Below, piece after piece: positions 1-12,600 of a DNA stretch of 64,000 nucleotides. Source of the stretch: Chamaecrista fasciculata (lineage: Eukaryota > Streptophyta > Magnoliopsida > Fabales > Fabaceae); the NCBI GenBank assembly GCA_003254925.1, contig QANZ01044650.1, forward strand, positions 67,594-131,593. The letters run 5' to 3'. The notes under the pieces are model-generated. The model was not told the DNA's origin. It did not search any database and was given only the letters and a program-made list of their open reading frames with translations. The first letter of the stretch is position 1. Each line of letters opens with the position of its first letter. Position numbers and translations under genes: made by a program.

Positions 1-1421
1 TTGTGTTAGTAATTAGGGCAAGGTAAAAGATATATGTAAGTATTTAAAATCTCATTAAGAAAAAGTTAAAACTCACCTAAAAACATGAACCCAAATTATT
101 ATTGATACTTAAAATTTATTTACTTACATGTTCATCATTAAAAAAAAAATAAGGAGTTTCAAGGGCTGGTAAAATGTCACAATAAGCTTACTGAGTTGGG
201 GTTGGTATATCCAATTCAATTCCAAGGGAGTCATTAATATTGAGTTGTGCTAGTTAGCTTTTATCATTGCTTCAACAAAAATAATGAATTGGTGGGTATA
301 ATTTTGCAATTGACCACATTATCCAATCTTGGAATCTTTTGGTTTGAAAATGGCGAGTGAATAAATATATTGTTGATAAAATTAATTAACTAATTGCATT
401 TTGGACTAATATGAATTAGTTGTGTAGTGCTAATGGAGTGAGATGCCTTGTGGGGTAGGTAAGAAATCACACAAGCAAGGACATGCTTGAACTTGATATA
501 TATAATGTTATAAATAGGAAAACAATGAAGTACCTAAAACTAAAAGGCATTGGAAATGGAGGAGTAAGAGGGATATAATAATTAATAATTAAGACTATAA
601 ACTAGTATGAATATGCCGTTTTTGTGACGTTCCTGAAAATTAATAACATTGGGAATGTAAGATTTTGACAGCTTAGAAGTTAGTTTATTACTTTAGGAAT
701 TAGGATTTTAAGACAGAAAATCAACGATGGAACGGAAATATGGAATGTTAGAAAACTTTATTATTATTTTGAGGGGCCGGGGTTTTTGAATTTTGTGTTT
801 ATTGAAGAAGTATATATATATATATATGATTTGGGCCAAAAAGAAAAAAGGTATATATATGATAATGAATGTGAGTGCGTTGCATGAGGCACGAGGAGTA
901 TATATATTAGAATTAGGATGTGTGTTGAGTAATTGTGTTAGATAAATGAGAATATATTTATATTTATATATACATCACGGGAAGACGTAGGGAATAAAGG
1001 GAAGGGATGAGAATGAAATTAATTGGGAAACGGTGGGTGCAAACTCGAAAACTGGAAAGTATCACTGTGCCCACGGATTGCCTCAACCCAAAAACATCTT
1101 TCTTTTATAGTAATTTATTTTGATTTGAAACTACTAAATATGATCCGGAAAAAAAATTATTGAATATGATCATATCTAATTTTTATGATTTGTTTTTTTA
1201 CTACTTCTTTATTCATTTTGGGCTATTAGTAAAAAAGTTCAAATTGACCCGAAAAGTAGGTCATTCGTTTCATGGTCAAATAAGTAATAAGTTTCTAATT
1301 TTAAATTAGAATATTAGCGAATTTAAAGCTACAAATTATTTTGATGAGTCTTTTTTTTTGTTCAATTGAAATTTTTAACAAATGAAGTCAAATCAAACAC
1401 AGTATATATATATATATTATC
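1..1421. other. AT-rich intergenic DNA
   Basis: No convincing coding region is visible on either strand. The stretch holds (TA)n runs near 812, 966 and 1404 and poly-A/T tracts. I see no RNA gene or clear transposon terminus. Confidence 0.6.
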
Positions 1422-1790
1422 TTTATTTCCTTCCGAAGAAGGCTTTCTCCCTATATGGTGTTAAGAATAATAATAATTAATAACTTTCAAACTTTCAACT
1501 TTATATATATTATCTTTTTAAAAAGACTCAACAGACTAAAATGTTTTATTTTTAAATAAATCTTACATTGCTAAAAAAATTACAATTTCAAAGAGTCTAA
1601 AAAAAAATTTAATGCAATTTATCTTACCCTCAATTATCCACAACTCCTAGCTAGATAATTGTCTTTTTCATTACTATTTTATTTCCTTTTTTTTTTGGCC
1701 AGATACTATTTTATTTCCTTCCCAATAAGGCTTTCTCCCTATATGGTGTTAAGAATAATAATAATTAATAACTTTCAAACTTTCAACTTT
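1422..1790. repeat. Direct repeat pair, about 75 bp each
   Basis: Positions 1422-1501 and 1710-1790 carry nearly the same sequence. Each has a TTTATTTCCTTCC start, then AAGGCTTTCTCCCTATATGG, then an AATAATAATAATTAATAAC stretch and a doubled CTTTCAAC. Only a few bases differ near the start. About 208 bp of AT-rich sequence separates the copies. I see no terminal inverted repeats, so this looks like a local duplication rather than LTRs. Confidence 0.85.
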
Positions 1791-1889
1791 TATTTTCTTA
1801 CTATAGCTAGGCTGTTGTTTCGTTAGTTTTTCTCGTTTTGATAAATTAGAAAATGAACAAGCTTATCTAGTTCAACAAATGAGGGCTGT

Positions 1890-2450
1890 AAGAGCAATTG
1901 GATCGTCCAAGTATCTGCAAGAACTTCACCGGGGCCCCTGCGAAGAACACTCTGACGCTCAAGTTAGTGTATGAGAGATATGAGAGCAAGAGAATTCTGA
2001 AAGGCGAGAAGTAGCTAACCTTAGTCTGCTGGGTTGAGCTCTATTTATAGAGCAGGGAGAGAGTGGTGGCTAGCGCGCGGGGCGCACCACGTAGCTGAGC
2101 ACGATCTCCACCAGCGGGAGTGGTGGAGACCGAGATTTGCGGGACAAGACAATCGTGGGTGATTGCGTGTCACATTACTGGGCGGACGCCAGACGACTGG
2201 AGAACGTGGGTATGACTAAGTCTGTGGCCCACGATCTCCTCTAGTGAGGATTGTGGAACAAGGCAGTCGTGGGTGACTGCGTGTTATTATGGGGGCGCGT
2301 GCCATGACCCTGGATGGATCATGACCGCCCCTAAGTGTGCAGAGGGCACTCGATCGGCTCGAGTGTGCCTTGTCAGGTATGGAGGGGAGAAAGGGCCTGG
2401 ATCGAGGGCCATTGAGGCGTACGCCCAAATAGTGATGTATCACGTTCTAA
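1890..2450 (-). mobile_element. Decayed LTR-like island (Tat/TRIM-type LTR)
   Basis: This block is conspicuously GC-rich against an AT-rich background. Read on the minus strand it has a TATA-like CTATAAATAG (about 2038-2050), then a downstream leader containing ACTTGAGCGTCAGAGTG (about 1950-1966). Plants' Ty3/gypsy-type LTRs commonly carry an ACTTGAGCGTCGGAG-like motif after the TATA box. Upstream of the TATA, a segment of about 110 bp is imperfectly duplicated: 2100-2190 resembles 2230-2303, sharing CGTGGGTGA-TGCGTGT. No LTR ends, primer-binding site or internal domain can be defined, so it is either a solo or a fragmentary LTR. The small ORFs inside it look non-coding. Confidence 0.55.
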
Positions 2451-2479
2451 AAGTCGTCTTTCACATTTTATTGTAATTT

Positions 2480-3062
2480 ATTCCTTTTAATATATATACA
2501 CACACACATTTTTCATCAATGGATTTCCTTAATTATTTTTTTATAAATGGCTTACGCACGTAAGAATTATCTTGGTAATGTTTGATGTCAGTTGACAAGG
2601 ATATTATTGGCTATTGAATTAAAATATTTACATTGACTAATTAATAATTGATGCTATAATATTAAGAAAGCAAATAAAATATTAATATCAAAATAAAAAT
2701 CGTATATAAAAAGTCAGAACTGTTCGTATACAAGTAAGGGCCGATTCCTTTCTTATTTTAAAAAGTATCCAACTTGTAAAGTTAACTCCCACATGACATA
2801 ATTCCCCGCCAATCAATTTTCTTCAATATTATTGTTTTGTATATACGAAAATTCCTAATTATTTGTTTTCTTCTTTCCTTTGGTTTCCTTTCCCACTCAA
2901 TCGTTATTCCAGAATTTCATTCTCAATAACCTTCAAAATTAAACTGAAATTAATACATGTAGTTTATAGTTTATAGGTAGATATAGCTATTGAAATGGAA
3001 TATTGGACCATGCACACAGCACATATATATAGATAGCTAAGGAAGAAGAAAAGAGGAAAAAA
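2480..3062. other. AT-rich intergenic DNA
   Basis: It contains simple repeats (ATATATACACACACACA near 2490) and AT-rich sequence. No gene, RNA or transposon terminus was recognised. Confidence 0.55.
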
Positions 3063-3545
3063 GATTCGAGAAGTGGTGGTCTAACGACTTATGGAGCAGG
3101 TTTTATCCATATAGATGAATATGTCATAAAGTAGGAACACTTATATAAATTCAACATATTAAATGTATTATATAATATATTGATTTGTTAAATTTTTAAA
3201 ATTATATGATATAATATGATATATAATTATATATATAGATAATTAAATATTCGTAATTTTAATAAAAATGTTAAAAATTATAATATCTATTTATGATATA
3301 TTTTATATGTAAAAAATTCGAAAAATAATGGTCTATTGAATGAATTAATATGTCAATGACAAAGTAAGAACACTTATATAAATTCAGAATATTAAATGAA
3401 TATGATATATTGATACGTTAAATTTTTAAAATTACATGATATAATATGATATATTTATATATATAGATAATTAAGTATCCATAAATCTTAATGAAAATGT
3501 CAAAAATTATAATATCTATTTTATGATATATCTCATATGTAATAC
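3063..3545. repeat. Tandem duplication, unit of about 240-250 bp
   Basis: Two diverged copies lie head to tail, 3063-3314 and 3315-3545. Each begins ATTCGA-AA-TGGTCTA, then has GAACACTTATATAAATTCA, TTAAATTTTTAAAATTA, TATATAGATAATTAA and AAAAATTATAATATCTATTT in the same order. They differ by scattered substitutions and short indels, so the duplication is not recent. It is non-coding. Confidence 0.85.
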
Positions 3546-6119
3546 TATTTTTTATTGTTTGTCATGTCAAATCACAAAACAATAAATTTATATTATGAAA
3601 CTATAAACATATGTTGCATGAATATTGTAATTTGTACGGGTATCAGACACAGTGACACTCATTTAAAATTAAATGTCCGTGCTTCATAAACATTAATTAT
3701 ACTTTTTGTTAAATTAATGTAATGTTTTTTTAGTAAAATTATTATTTCTTTACTGGGACTCATGATTAGTTAAAGTTACAAATTGATGATAAATTAAAAA
3801 AAAAAAAGACAAAGGAGGTTTGAAATATGGTTATAAATTATGATGTGAGATAATTTGTTTAAAAAAGTAAATTAATGATTTAATTTTTAGAAGTTGATAA
3901 TATTTTTAGTTTAATTATCAAAAGATAAAATTATAAATTTAATTTCTTGAATATGTAACTAAAACCAGTTTGATTTTTTAAAAATTATTAAACGAAATTA
4001 ATAAAAAATTTAATATGATTTTAGATTTTATTCACGTGATATTTAATAAGTTGATGTGAAAAATTGTTGTTAATCTAAATTAATATTAAAAAGGGATATT
4101 AATTTTATGCGAAGTTGATCTATTTTAACTTTGTCTCGATGATCGTTATGCGAAGTTGAAATTTGTGTAACATATACAGATATACTTGAAAAAAGGAATC
4201 AGTCTCTTGATTAATTATGCATTCTTGTTTTCTTTTATTTTGGGTCATCATCTTCAAACTTTGGAGACAAATTGACAATTATGGAATTGACTGTAATGTT
4301 TTCTTTTTCAGAAAGGAAAAAGGAAAATAGAGTCATGGGATTCTGGTTTACGCCATGATTGCTCTAATAATTGCAAAATGTGAGCTTTGAGCTTTTAGTG
4401 AATGTAAAGTGACCCCATATAATTTACTACCATAAAGCACCTCTATATATTGGTGAAATTCAAAGACTTTTGTTGTTCTTCTTCTTCTTATTATTAATTA
4501 AACCATATTCTTATTGAATTCCATCTGAAAAATTTGGTAAAAAAGACCAGCAATAAACATGTTTCTATATTTGAAAAGAAAAGCATATATATACATGAGA
4601 TAAAGTGATCAATAAAGTTGAAGTATCAAGTCCAATTGAGTGGTCACATGATTTATATACATCAACAGCTGGAGAGATAAATTAAAGATGGCAGAGACAG
4701 AAAGAAAAGAAGAGAAGAAACATAGGAAATATGTATAGAATTATTATTAGCAGAATATTCCAAATTATGATTAAGAAGGAAATTAATATATCATCTAAAA
4801 TTATGGCGAAGAAAAGAGTAAAACATGGTATACATGCATGCTCGCAAATCTTCAGGGGAAACATAGCAAACACACATAAAGGCAAAGTTGCTTCTAAACA
4901 CCAAAAATCACCCTTCATGGAAAAGAAAAGAGTAATGCAATCATATATTCACTTTTTTTTTAAAAGATTAAGAATTAAAAAGAAAAAAAAAATAAAACTT
5001 ATGAATCAAGTTAAGTTGAAGAATCTAATCAAAGGAAGATTGTCCCTTGAACTTCTCAATTGATATTAATCCATCAAGGTATGCATAGGAACGGTTTTGG
5101 TTTAAGGAGTGATTGAATTTGGAAGGACATGCATTCAGATATCAGTTGAAATCCCAATTATCAAATGGAGTATTATTAATCAATACAGAAACAATATAAT
5201 GGAGATGATGATTGAAGAGGAGAGGCATTTCATGTCATGTGGGCACCAAATTTAGGATTGTGGGATTACAATGAGCAGCCACATTTTCTCCATTCTGACG
5301 GAATAAATACGAGATGTGGGAGACGAAATCACTGACCTGGAGTTGAAATTGGTCTTGAGTGGAGCTAAGATCTTCAAGCCACAAGATCCAAGAGTGAAAC
5401 AAATGGAGTGGAGGAGCAGAGGGACCATAGTGTGCAAAATGAGGACCTCAAGTTGTGAAAACAACTTTAGTATATATATAGTGAAAATATTCACTAATTG
5501 GTCCATCAGTGAATATTACAAAATGGTCCTTAACCATTATTACAAAATAGTCCCTTTAACAAATAAACTCCATATATACATTAGTAATCTAATGGGATAA
5601 TTACTAATACTCTTCGGACGTGGCTTGGGGTTCTTAGCCCGGTCCCGGAAGGCTTGTGGATAATCCAACCCATCACGAATTACCACAAGTAATATGAACC
5701 CAATCCATTCTTATTCAGACTTACGATAAATTAATTACTTAATCAGTAAACACAAATATTAATCTTACAATAGATTAATGCTAATCCACACAAAAATTCC
5801 AACACATTCTTCACTTCAACGTCACTGCAAAGCTGGGAAAACAAATACTATATGGCACTAAAGTTGCTTAAAATCTTATCACTATTAGGTCTAAAGATAT
5901 ATATTATTATATTATTGGCCTCACAACTCACAACACGTTCACACATCCATCTAATCTTCTAATTTTTGGTTCAAGTATCTAAAACAAATTAGCTCTAGTT
6001 TTAGAAAAGATGATATTTAATGGAATTCTTATGATTTTGTTACTGTATCCAATAAACATTAGACACCTGAATCACTTTTTTTTTTAATTAATATGGTTCT
6101 GAATTGTAAATAGTTGGTA
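3546..6119. other. AT-rich intergenic DNA
   Basis: No ORF here looks like a conserved protein. Two ORFs of 78 and 110 codons (4682-5063) overlap on opposite strands and consist of low-complexity K/I/F-rich sequence. A slightly GC-richer patch at 5615-5680 resembles nothing I can name. Confidence 0.55.
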
Positions 6120-6499
6120 TCTATTATATCTTTAATCCTGAAGTAACATGAAGTTACTTCCATCATGGTCTTGCCATGTGTGCATTTTGGTCTCTCCTTA
6201 ATTTTCGGAATTTATTTTCTACCTATTACCATTTTTTAATCAACGTTTCTTAATTAATTTTTCCACATATTTCTCCTCCATTTCGATAGCAATGTGACTT
6301 CCCTTGATTTTCGAAACTATTTTCCACCAATTCCCATTTAATAATATATTGTTAAATACATCGTACATGATAATTATTTGAATATATTTTCCTTTCGCTG
6401 AATGTGGTCTGCAATATATTTTCCTACATTTTCGGATATGAATTCTAATCTCTATTTAATCAAATGCTGCTTATTTGAATATTCTAAATGTTTCATAAT

Positions 6500-6650
6500 A
6501 TAACTGATTATTTTACGTTTTTGAGAATTTTTTTTTTATTTTTTTTAATATAGCTGATTATTTTTTGTAATTTGAGAATTTTTTCATTTTTTAAATGCTG
6601 CTTATTTTTTTTAATATAACTGATTATTTTACGTTTTTGATTTAGGTTCA
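6500..6650. repeat. Threefold imperfect tandem repeat
   Basis: The phrase AATATAACTGATTATTTT (with TAGC variant) occurs three times, at about 6499, 6547 and 6616. Each is followed by a TTTTTGA-like or TTTGAGAA tail and poly-T. The first and third copies also follow AAATGCTGCTTATTTG-like sequence. It is non-coding and lies within the proposed Helitron, ahead of the F-box pseudogene. Confidence 0.7.
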
Positions 6651-7213
6651 AGATTGATCTTAATATAAAATTTATATGAGTAGAAAAGTGTAGGAATATT
6701 GCTGACATGGCAGCTCATGAGAATATTGCTGATATGGCATGGGACTACAATATTGCAGTTGACAATTGAAAAAATTTAAAATGATAAGATTTTGTGTTGT
6801 TTTTCATTTCAAATATGATTGTAGAATGAAGTCATTTTATACGAATTTTCTGTTATACATGACTTCACGGTTTTTGCCATTTTAGTTAAGGTTTGAATTA
6901 ACTTTATGTATACACCTGACTCTAATTAAATGTATATTTATATATATTATATGTTATTTATAAATAATATCTCAAAAAGTTTGTTAGATATTGTGACTTT
7001 CTTAAATATTTCTTTATTAATTATTATACTGAGTTATACATTTAGCATTCGAAAATATATTTGGCGGTCATTCACGCATATTATTCAAATTTAATTGAGT
7101 ATTTCTTTTTCGCCAAAATTATGGACGACTAGTTTGTTAGTTTATATAAGTAACGAATTCTCATTTCGTCTTGTGTTCATATACTCATTGATTTACAAAG
7201 ATCATTAAGAATA

Positions 7214-8460
7214 TGAGTGACTTTTTTTTCTAACGATGCTGGTCTACCTATGGATTTAATGATTGATATTGTAGTGCGTCTACCTCCGTGTAAGAATGCA
7301 GACTTGAAATTGGTGAGCAAAAACTGGTATAACACCTTGAAGGATGAATTCATTCGGGAGATACAACTTACTTCATGGAGACGCTTGTATCCGTCATACA
7401 TGCTTTTCTGTAGTTCTAGGGTCAATTTTTGTCAACATTTCCGTCTATTCCACTTTTATAATTTTCAGTCGTTTCCATGGAAGTTTAAGTCAGTGCTGGA
7501 CCATGAATGGTTCAAGAATATTATTTCGTGTTCACTAATTGGTGTGTGTGATGGTATTATTTGCTTGAAATACCATTGCCTTGATGATGTTCCACGTCTT
7601 TTGATCTGCAACCCATTGACCAGGAGGATGCGGAAAATAAACATACCATCAATTGTTCCGGACAGCCGTATGTTTTTCCATTCATCATTATTATAAAATT
7701 TATTAGATAGTTAGTTATTTTGTTTTAATAAATATCTGTATTGTTAGACTAATTGTTTTATATCAATCTAGGTCGTGTGAAATTTTTCTTTGGATGTTTG
7801 CAAAATCCCAATTCATATCATATACTCGTGATATTCGATCATGAAGACAATCATCGATTGGGATATTACTTATACAATTCTTCATCTGCTCAATGGTCCA
7901 ATTTAGGTGAACTTAATTTCCATATGTTTGTGTGAGAATCCAATTTTGTCACAATCAGTGGTGTGATATACCTCTTATCCCAAGCACCTTATAATGCTAT
8001 TGATCCTCTGGATTATGTTGTATGTTTTGACATTGCAAAATCCGAATTTAGAAGATTCAGATGTCCTAATATTATTCAGAGTCGCGCGTGCAACGTTTTG
8101 CATTACAGATCGAAGCTAGGAGTTATGATGTAGATTAGGTTTCTTGACTGGGGTATGCGTAGGTATTATTCTATGACATTTGAAGACTTGTCAAATGGGG
8201 TAATTGGTGTTAATTTGATCCAGGGAAGTCCTTGCCTTTACAATGGTAGTTCCTTAATTGGTTTCATTGAGGGAGATTACATTGTTGATGAGACGAACAA
8301 AGGATTGAGAATTTATGAAAAAGTTCTGGGCCAGGTGTCTTTAATGTTCCATAGATCTGATGGAGACCAAATCAACCGAGTCATGAAGATTTATCCAGCT
8401 AATGTAGTTTGGGAGCCAATCAACATCTTCGAGTACCATGCGAATTTTATGTCTGTTTAG
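7214..8460 (+). pseudogene. F-box protein pseudogene (F-box plus F-box-associated region)
   Basis: The N-terminus has an F-box: LPMDLMIDIVVRLPPCKNAD followed by LKLVSKNWYNTL, the surface by which such proteins bind SKP1 in SCF ubiquitin ligases. Next comes the CNPLTRRMRKI signature of the F-box-associated (FBA) region. Exon 1 ends at 7667 with a GTATGT donor. Exon 2 starts after CTAG near 7785 and runs in one frame to 8460, ending in EYHANFMSV. The gene is broken. The ATG at 7214 is out of frame by one base because of an eight-T run, and in-frame stops occur at about 7933 (TGA) and 8131 (TAG). It lies inside the proposed Helitron, upstream of RepHel, so it may be a captured host gene. The F-box call is firm; the pseudogene call is strong. 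Confidence 0.82.
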
Positions 8461-8866
8461 GGTTTTATTTGGCAATTCCTTAGGTGATCTTTTCGTTTAA
8501 TAAATACGTTGGGTAATTTCATAACGTGCACTTTCCAATTCGATTTTCGGAATGTTTATTTCTTACTAAAAGTATTTCATTTGTCAATATTACATCGTCT
8601 CTATATATTTTATTATGATATGTAATGTGTATACAAGTTGAAAAAAATATCATGTTATTCGTATTAAATTCTAAAAGGGAAAGATTTAAAGCGAATGCAA
8701 AGTTGAATGTGAGGTCACAAATACATATAGTCCGCAAGCTACACTTGACCTATTATTTCCTTTTAGCTTGCTTATACACCAGTATATGTTTAATCGGATT
8801 CAAAGTTGAATATAAGACACATGAATATATATATATATATATATATATATGCTAATGTAAGACACA

Positions 8867-9220
8867 TGTTTGGTGTTAATTTGCTTTTGGGAAGTCCTTG
8901 CCTGTACAATGGTAGTTACTTAATTGGTTTCATTGAGGGAGTTTACATTGTTGATGAGACAAACACAGGATTGAGAATTAATGATAAGGTTATGGGTCAG
9001 GTGTCTTTAACATACTATAGGTCTGATGGAGACCAAATCAACCAAGTCATGGAGATTTATCCATCTAATGCAGTTTGGGAGCCCGTCAATATCTTCGAGT
9101 ACCATGCGAATTTTAGGTCTATTTAGGGTTTTTATTTGGCTATTATTTAAGTGGTTTTTCCGTTCAATAAACACGTTTGTTAGTTTCCTAACGTGAACTT
9201 TCGTAGTCAGTTATGTTTAG
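8867..9220 (+). pseudogene. Partial tandem duplicate of the F-box gene 3' end
   Basis: Codons 8867-9126 encode about 85 residues that closely match the last 85 residues of the F-box pseudogene. Shared blocks include GSPCLYNGS, LIGFIEG, YIVDETN, RSDGDQIN and IFEYHANF. The copy has its own in-frame stop at 9124. The similarity continues into the 3' flank (GGTTTT-ATTTGGC, TTCAATAAACACGTT) to about 9220, so genomic DNA and not only coding sequence was duplicated. It has no F-box and no plausible start: upstream is (TA)n. It is a fragment and unlikely to be functional. Confidence 0.85.
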
Positions 9221-9640
9221 TTTTTTTTATTCTATTATGGTCTTTTATTCGATGCATTTGGACGAGAATCTTTTCTTCGTAATCATTTAATTGGTTATGA
9301 AGGATTGTGATTTTCGACAGAGTATCTATTCATTATCTAATTTTGTTTTATATTTTTGCTGCTTGGTAATGCAAATAATTTGAAGTGACTTCGTGAATGA
9401 GCACTTTTATGGGATGATAGCATTCATTTGTAAGTGTTATCAATATAGAATATTATAACCAATAAGTATATAGATTTTTCCGGTCGAAAATATTTCACAT
9501 TAGTTAANTCAAGACGTAACCGTGATGTTCGGAATACACGCACAAACAGCTCTACAAGACAAATTGCTGGTATGTATTTCGTAATGTTACATTCTGTGAA
9601 ATAGTCTAATTTGCATGTATGTTCGTCGATTTCATTTTTC
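9221..9640. other. Helitron interior before the Rep region
   Basis: This is AT-rich DNA between the F-box copies and the Rep coding segments. A single N sits at 9508. Around 9510-9569 a short R/N/T-rich reading frame ending at a GTATGT donor may be an early Rep exon, but I cannot confirm it. Confidence 0.4.
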
Positions 9641-9658
9641 TATAATTGTATTTTTCAG

Positions 9659-12600
9659 GAGACGCCTTAGTCCACACTGAGAACATAGGTTCGAGGCTTT
9701 CTTGTCAGAATAGCAATAGACCAACCAATATTGGTATATATTTTTCCTTATATTTAACTTTCATATTTTTTATTGAATTTTAATTCTGAATATTTGAAGA
9801 CGCGCTCTCATTAAAATATACGTGTCACAAAATATTGGGACGTCGGTCTCCCTGATTACGAGTGTCAGTTCTGTGGAGCACTATTTTGGTATGAGGAAAG
9901 AACTGATAAGAGGTCAAGACCAGCCCATCCTAAGTTTGCATTGTGTTGTATGTTGGGCAAAGTACAACTACCGAAAATGAGGAGGTTCCCTGCTATCTTA
10001 GAAGATTTGCTGACAAAGAAAGATTCACATGGTAGACACTTCATGCGCAATATCAGACAATACAACATGTTTGCCTTTACATCTATGGGTGGTAGAGTTG
10101 ATCACTCAATAAATAATGGTAGAGGACCTTATGTTTATAAGCTTAACGGTGAAAATGTTCATCGGATTGGTAGCTTGCTTCCTCCTGAGGGTCAGCGTCC
10201 TAGATTCTCACAATTGTATATTATTGATACAAGTAACGAAGTTTCTGATCGAATGTCGAATGCTAGGTATTATTAACCTCCTTTTCATTCCATTTGTAAT
10301 TTTAAATAAGTATCCTATATTTAATTTTTTGTGAAATACACAGGTTCGCTAATGCTGCTGAACAGTTTGATGCTAATATAGTCATGCAATTGGGGTCCAT
10401 ACTAGATTCATGCAACATTATTGTGAAGTCTTTTCGCAACGTGAAACATAGGATGAAATCCAATGCATCCTCTAACGTGAGGCTTAGGTTGAATAAAACC
10501 CGTCATTCAGATGCTAGACTTTCCAATTTACCAACTGCTTCCGAGGTTGCAGCCCTTATTGTTGATGATTTTGATATTAATAATGGTAATAGGAACATTA
10601 TTGTTGAGACTCAATCTAGGAAATTGCAGCGTATATCGGAATTGCATCCTCTCTATATTCCTTTACAATATTCATTGTTATTTCCTTATGGTGAGGATGG
10701 ATACCGGCCAGACACTTGCTATAGAGATGGTTGAACTGCGCCAGACAGGAAACAAAATTCTTTGACAATGAAGCAATACTTTGTCTACAGACTTTTTCAA
10801 AGGGTTCGTGAACCGTCTACTATTCTTATTTCTGGAAAGTTATTGCAACAATTTATAGTTGATGGGTATTGTGCTATTGAAAAGCAACGTCTTGATTGGC
10901 TGAGATTTAATCAAGCGAGTCTTCGTGTTACAAGCTATGATGGCTTGGCTCGTGCTACCACAACTGGTGAACTTGCACCGTCTCCTATGGGAAAGAGAAT
11001 AATTCTACCTTCTACATTTGTGGGGGGTGACCTTCTATGGGAAAGAGAATAATTCTACCTTCTACATTTACGTGTAATCCTAAATGGCCTGAGTTGGTAA
11101 GGTTGTTTGAGAAATTGGATTGTTCGGCCGAAGAACGCCCTGATCTTATTGTTCGGGTATTTAAGATTAAACTAGATGATCTTATTAAAGAAATAACTCG
11201 AAGAAAATTGTTTGGACACTACAGAGCAGGTATCATTTTCCATTAATTCGGTTGGTGAACATATTTTAATACATGCTATGGAATACGTTTCATCATTATT
11301 GAACACTTCATTCTCTATGTGTATTAACATTGTTTTACTTCTTTAAATGCAGTTATTTACACAGTAGAGTTCCAGAAATGTGGTCTTCCCCATGCTCATA
11401 TCCTATTGTGGCTAGATTCAGCTCATAAATTACATAATTCAGATAAGGTAGATGATGTTATATCTGCTAAAATTCTCGAAAAAGACGAGGACCCGGCTCT
11501 TTATGAAGTTGTCAGGTCATTCATGCTTCATGGTCCTTGTGGGTCTGCCAGGCCAAGCTCCCCTTGCATGATCAACAAAAAAATGCTCTAAACATTATCC
11601 CAAGAAGTTTGTTAGTAGAACGGTTTTTGATGACGATGATTTTTGCAAGTATAGACGTAGAGACAATGGTGTCACAGTTGAGTCTCATGTTGTTCATTTG
11701 GACAATAGATATGTTGTTCCATACAATCGATCATTATTGCTTCGTTACCAAGCTCACATCAACGTTGAATATTGCAACCAATCGAGGTCCATTAAGTATT
11801 TATTTAAATATATCAAAAAAGGTAACGACAGGGTTTCCGTCGCATTTTACAAACAAAGACGTGACCAAGACGATCCTGATGCCAAAGATGAGATTTGTGA
11901 TTATATTGAATGTAGATATGTATCTCCATGTGATGGTGCTTGGAGGATTTTTGGTTTCGTAAAAATGCACAGAGAGCCTTCCGTTGAGCGTCTGCCATTC
12001 CATCTTCCGAAACAGCAACCTGTTATATTCCAAGATGATGATCCAATTGATTATGTATTATATCGTAATGAAGGCCTTGGCAACAAAGTCCTTGCTTGGT
12101 TTGAAGCCAACGATAAGTATGAAGAAGCCAAGAATCTTACATATGCTCAATTTCCAACAAAGTTTGTATATCACCCCAAAGATAGAGAATGGCGTTTACG
12201 GAGAAGGGGGAATTCTATTGGCCGTGTTTATTATGTATCCCATACAGCTGGTGAATTGCACTATCTTCGTATTATGCTTAACATTATTAAAGGTCCTATT
12301 GATTTCAAAGCATTAAGGACTGTTGGTGGTATTGTGTACCCGACTTTCAGAGATGCATGTTATGCTTTGGGTCTACTGGATGATGATAAAGAATTCATTG
12401 ATGCTATCAATGAAGCGAGCCATTGGGCATCTGGATTGTATTTGCGCAGACTATTCGTAGGCATGTTAGTTAGCAATAGTCTGACGAGGCCACTTCACGT
12501 TTGGGAACAAACTTGGCAACATTTGTCAGATGATATTCTAATCATCCAACGTCGCTTGATTGGCAATCCAGGTAATTTATTTATTTTTGTGAAATTTGTC

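Noticed and set aside
2216..2476. Two overlapping ORFs in the GC-rich island
   Set aside because: They lie on opposite strands within an LTR-like sequence containing internal duplications. Neither has a domain or a plausible gene context.
4682..5063. Overlapping ORFs of 78 and 110 codons
   Set aside because: Low-complexity Lys/Ile/Phe composition expected of AT-rich DNA, with no splice structure or motif.
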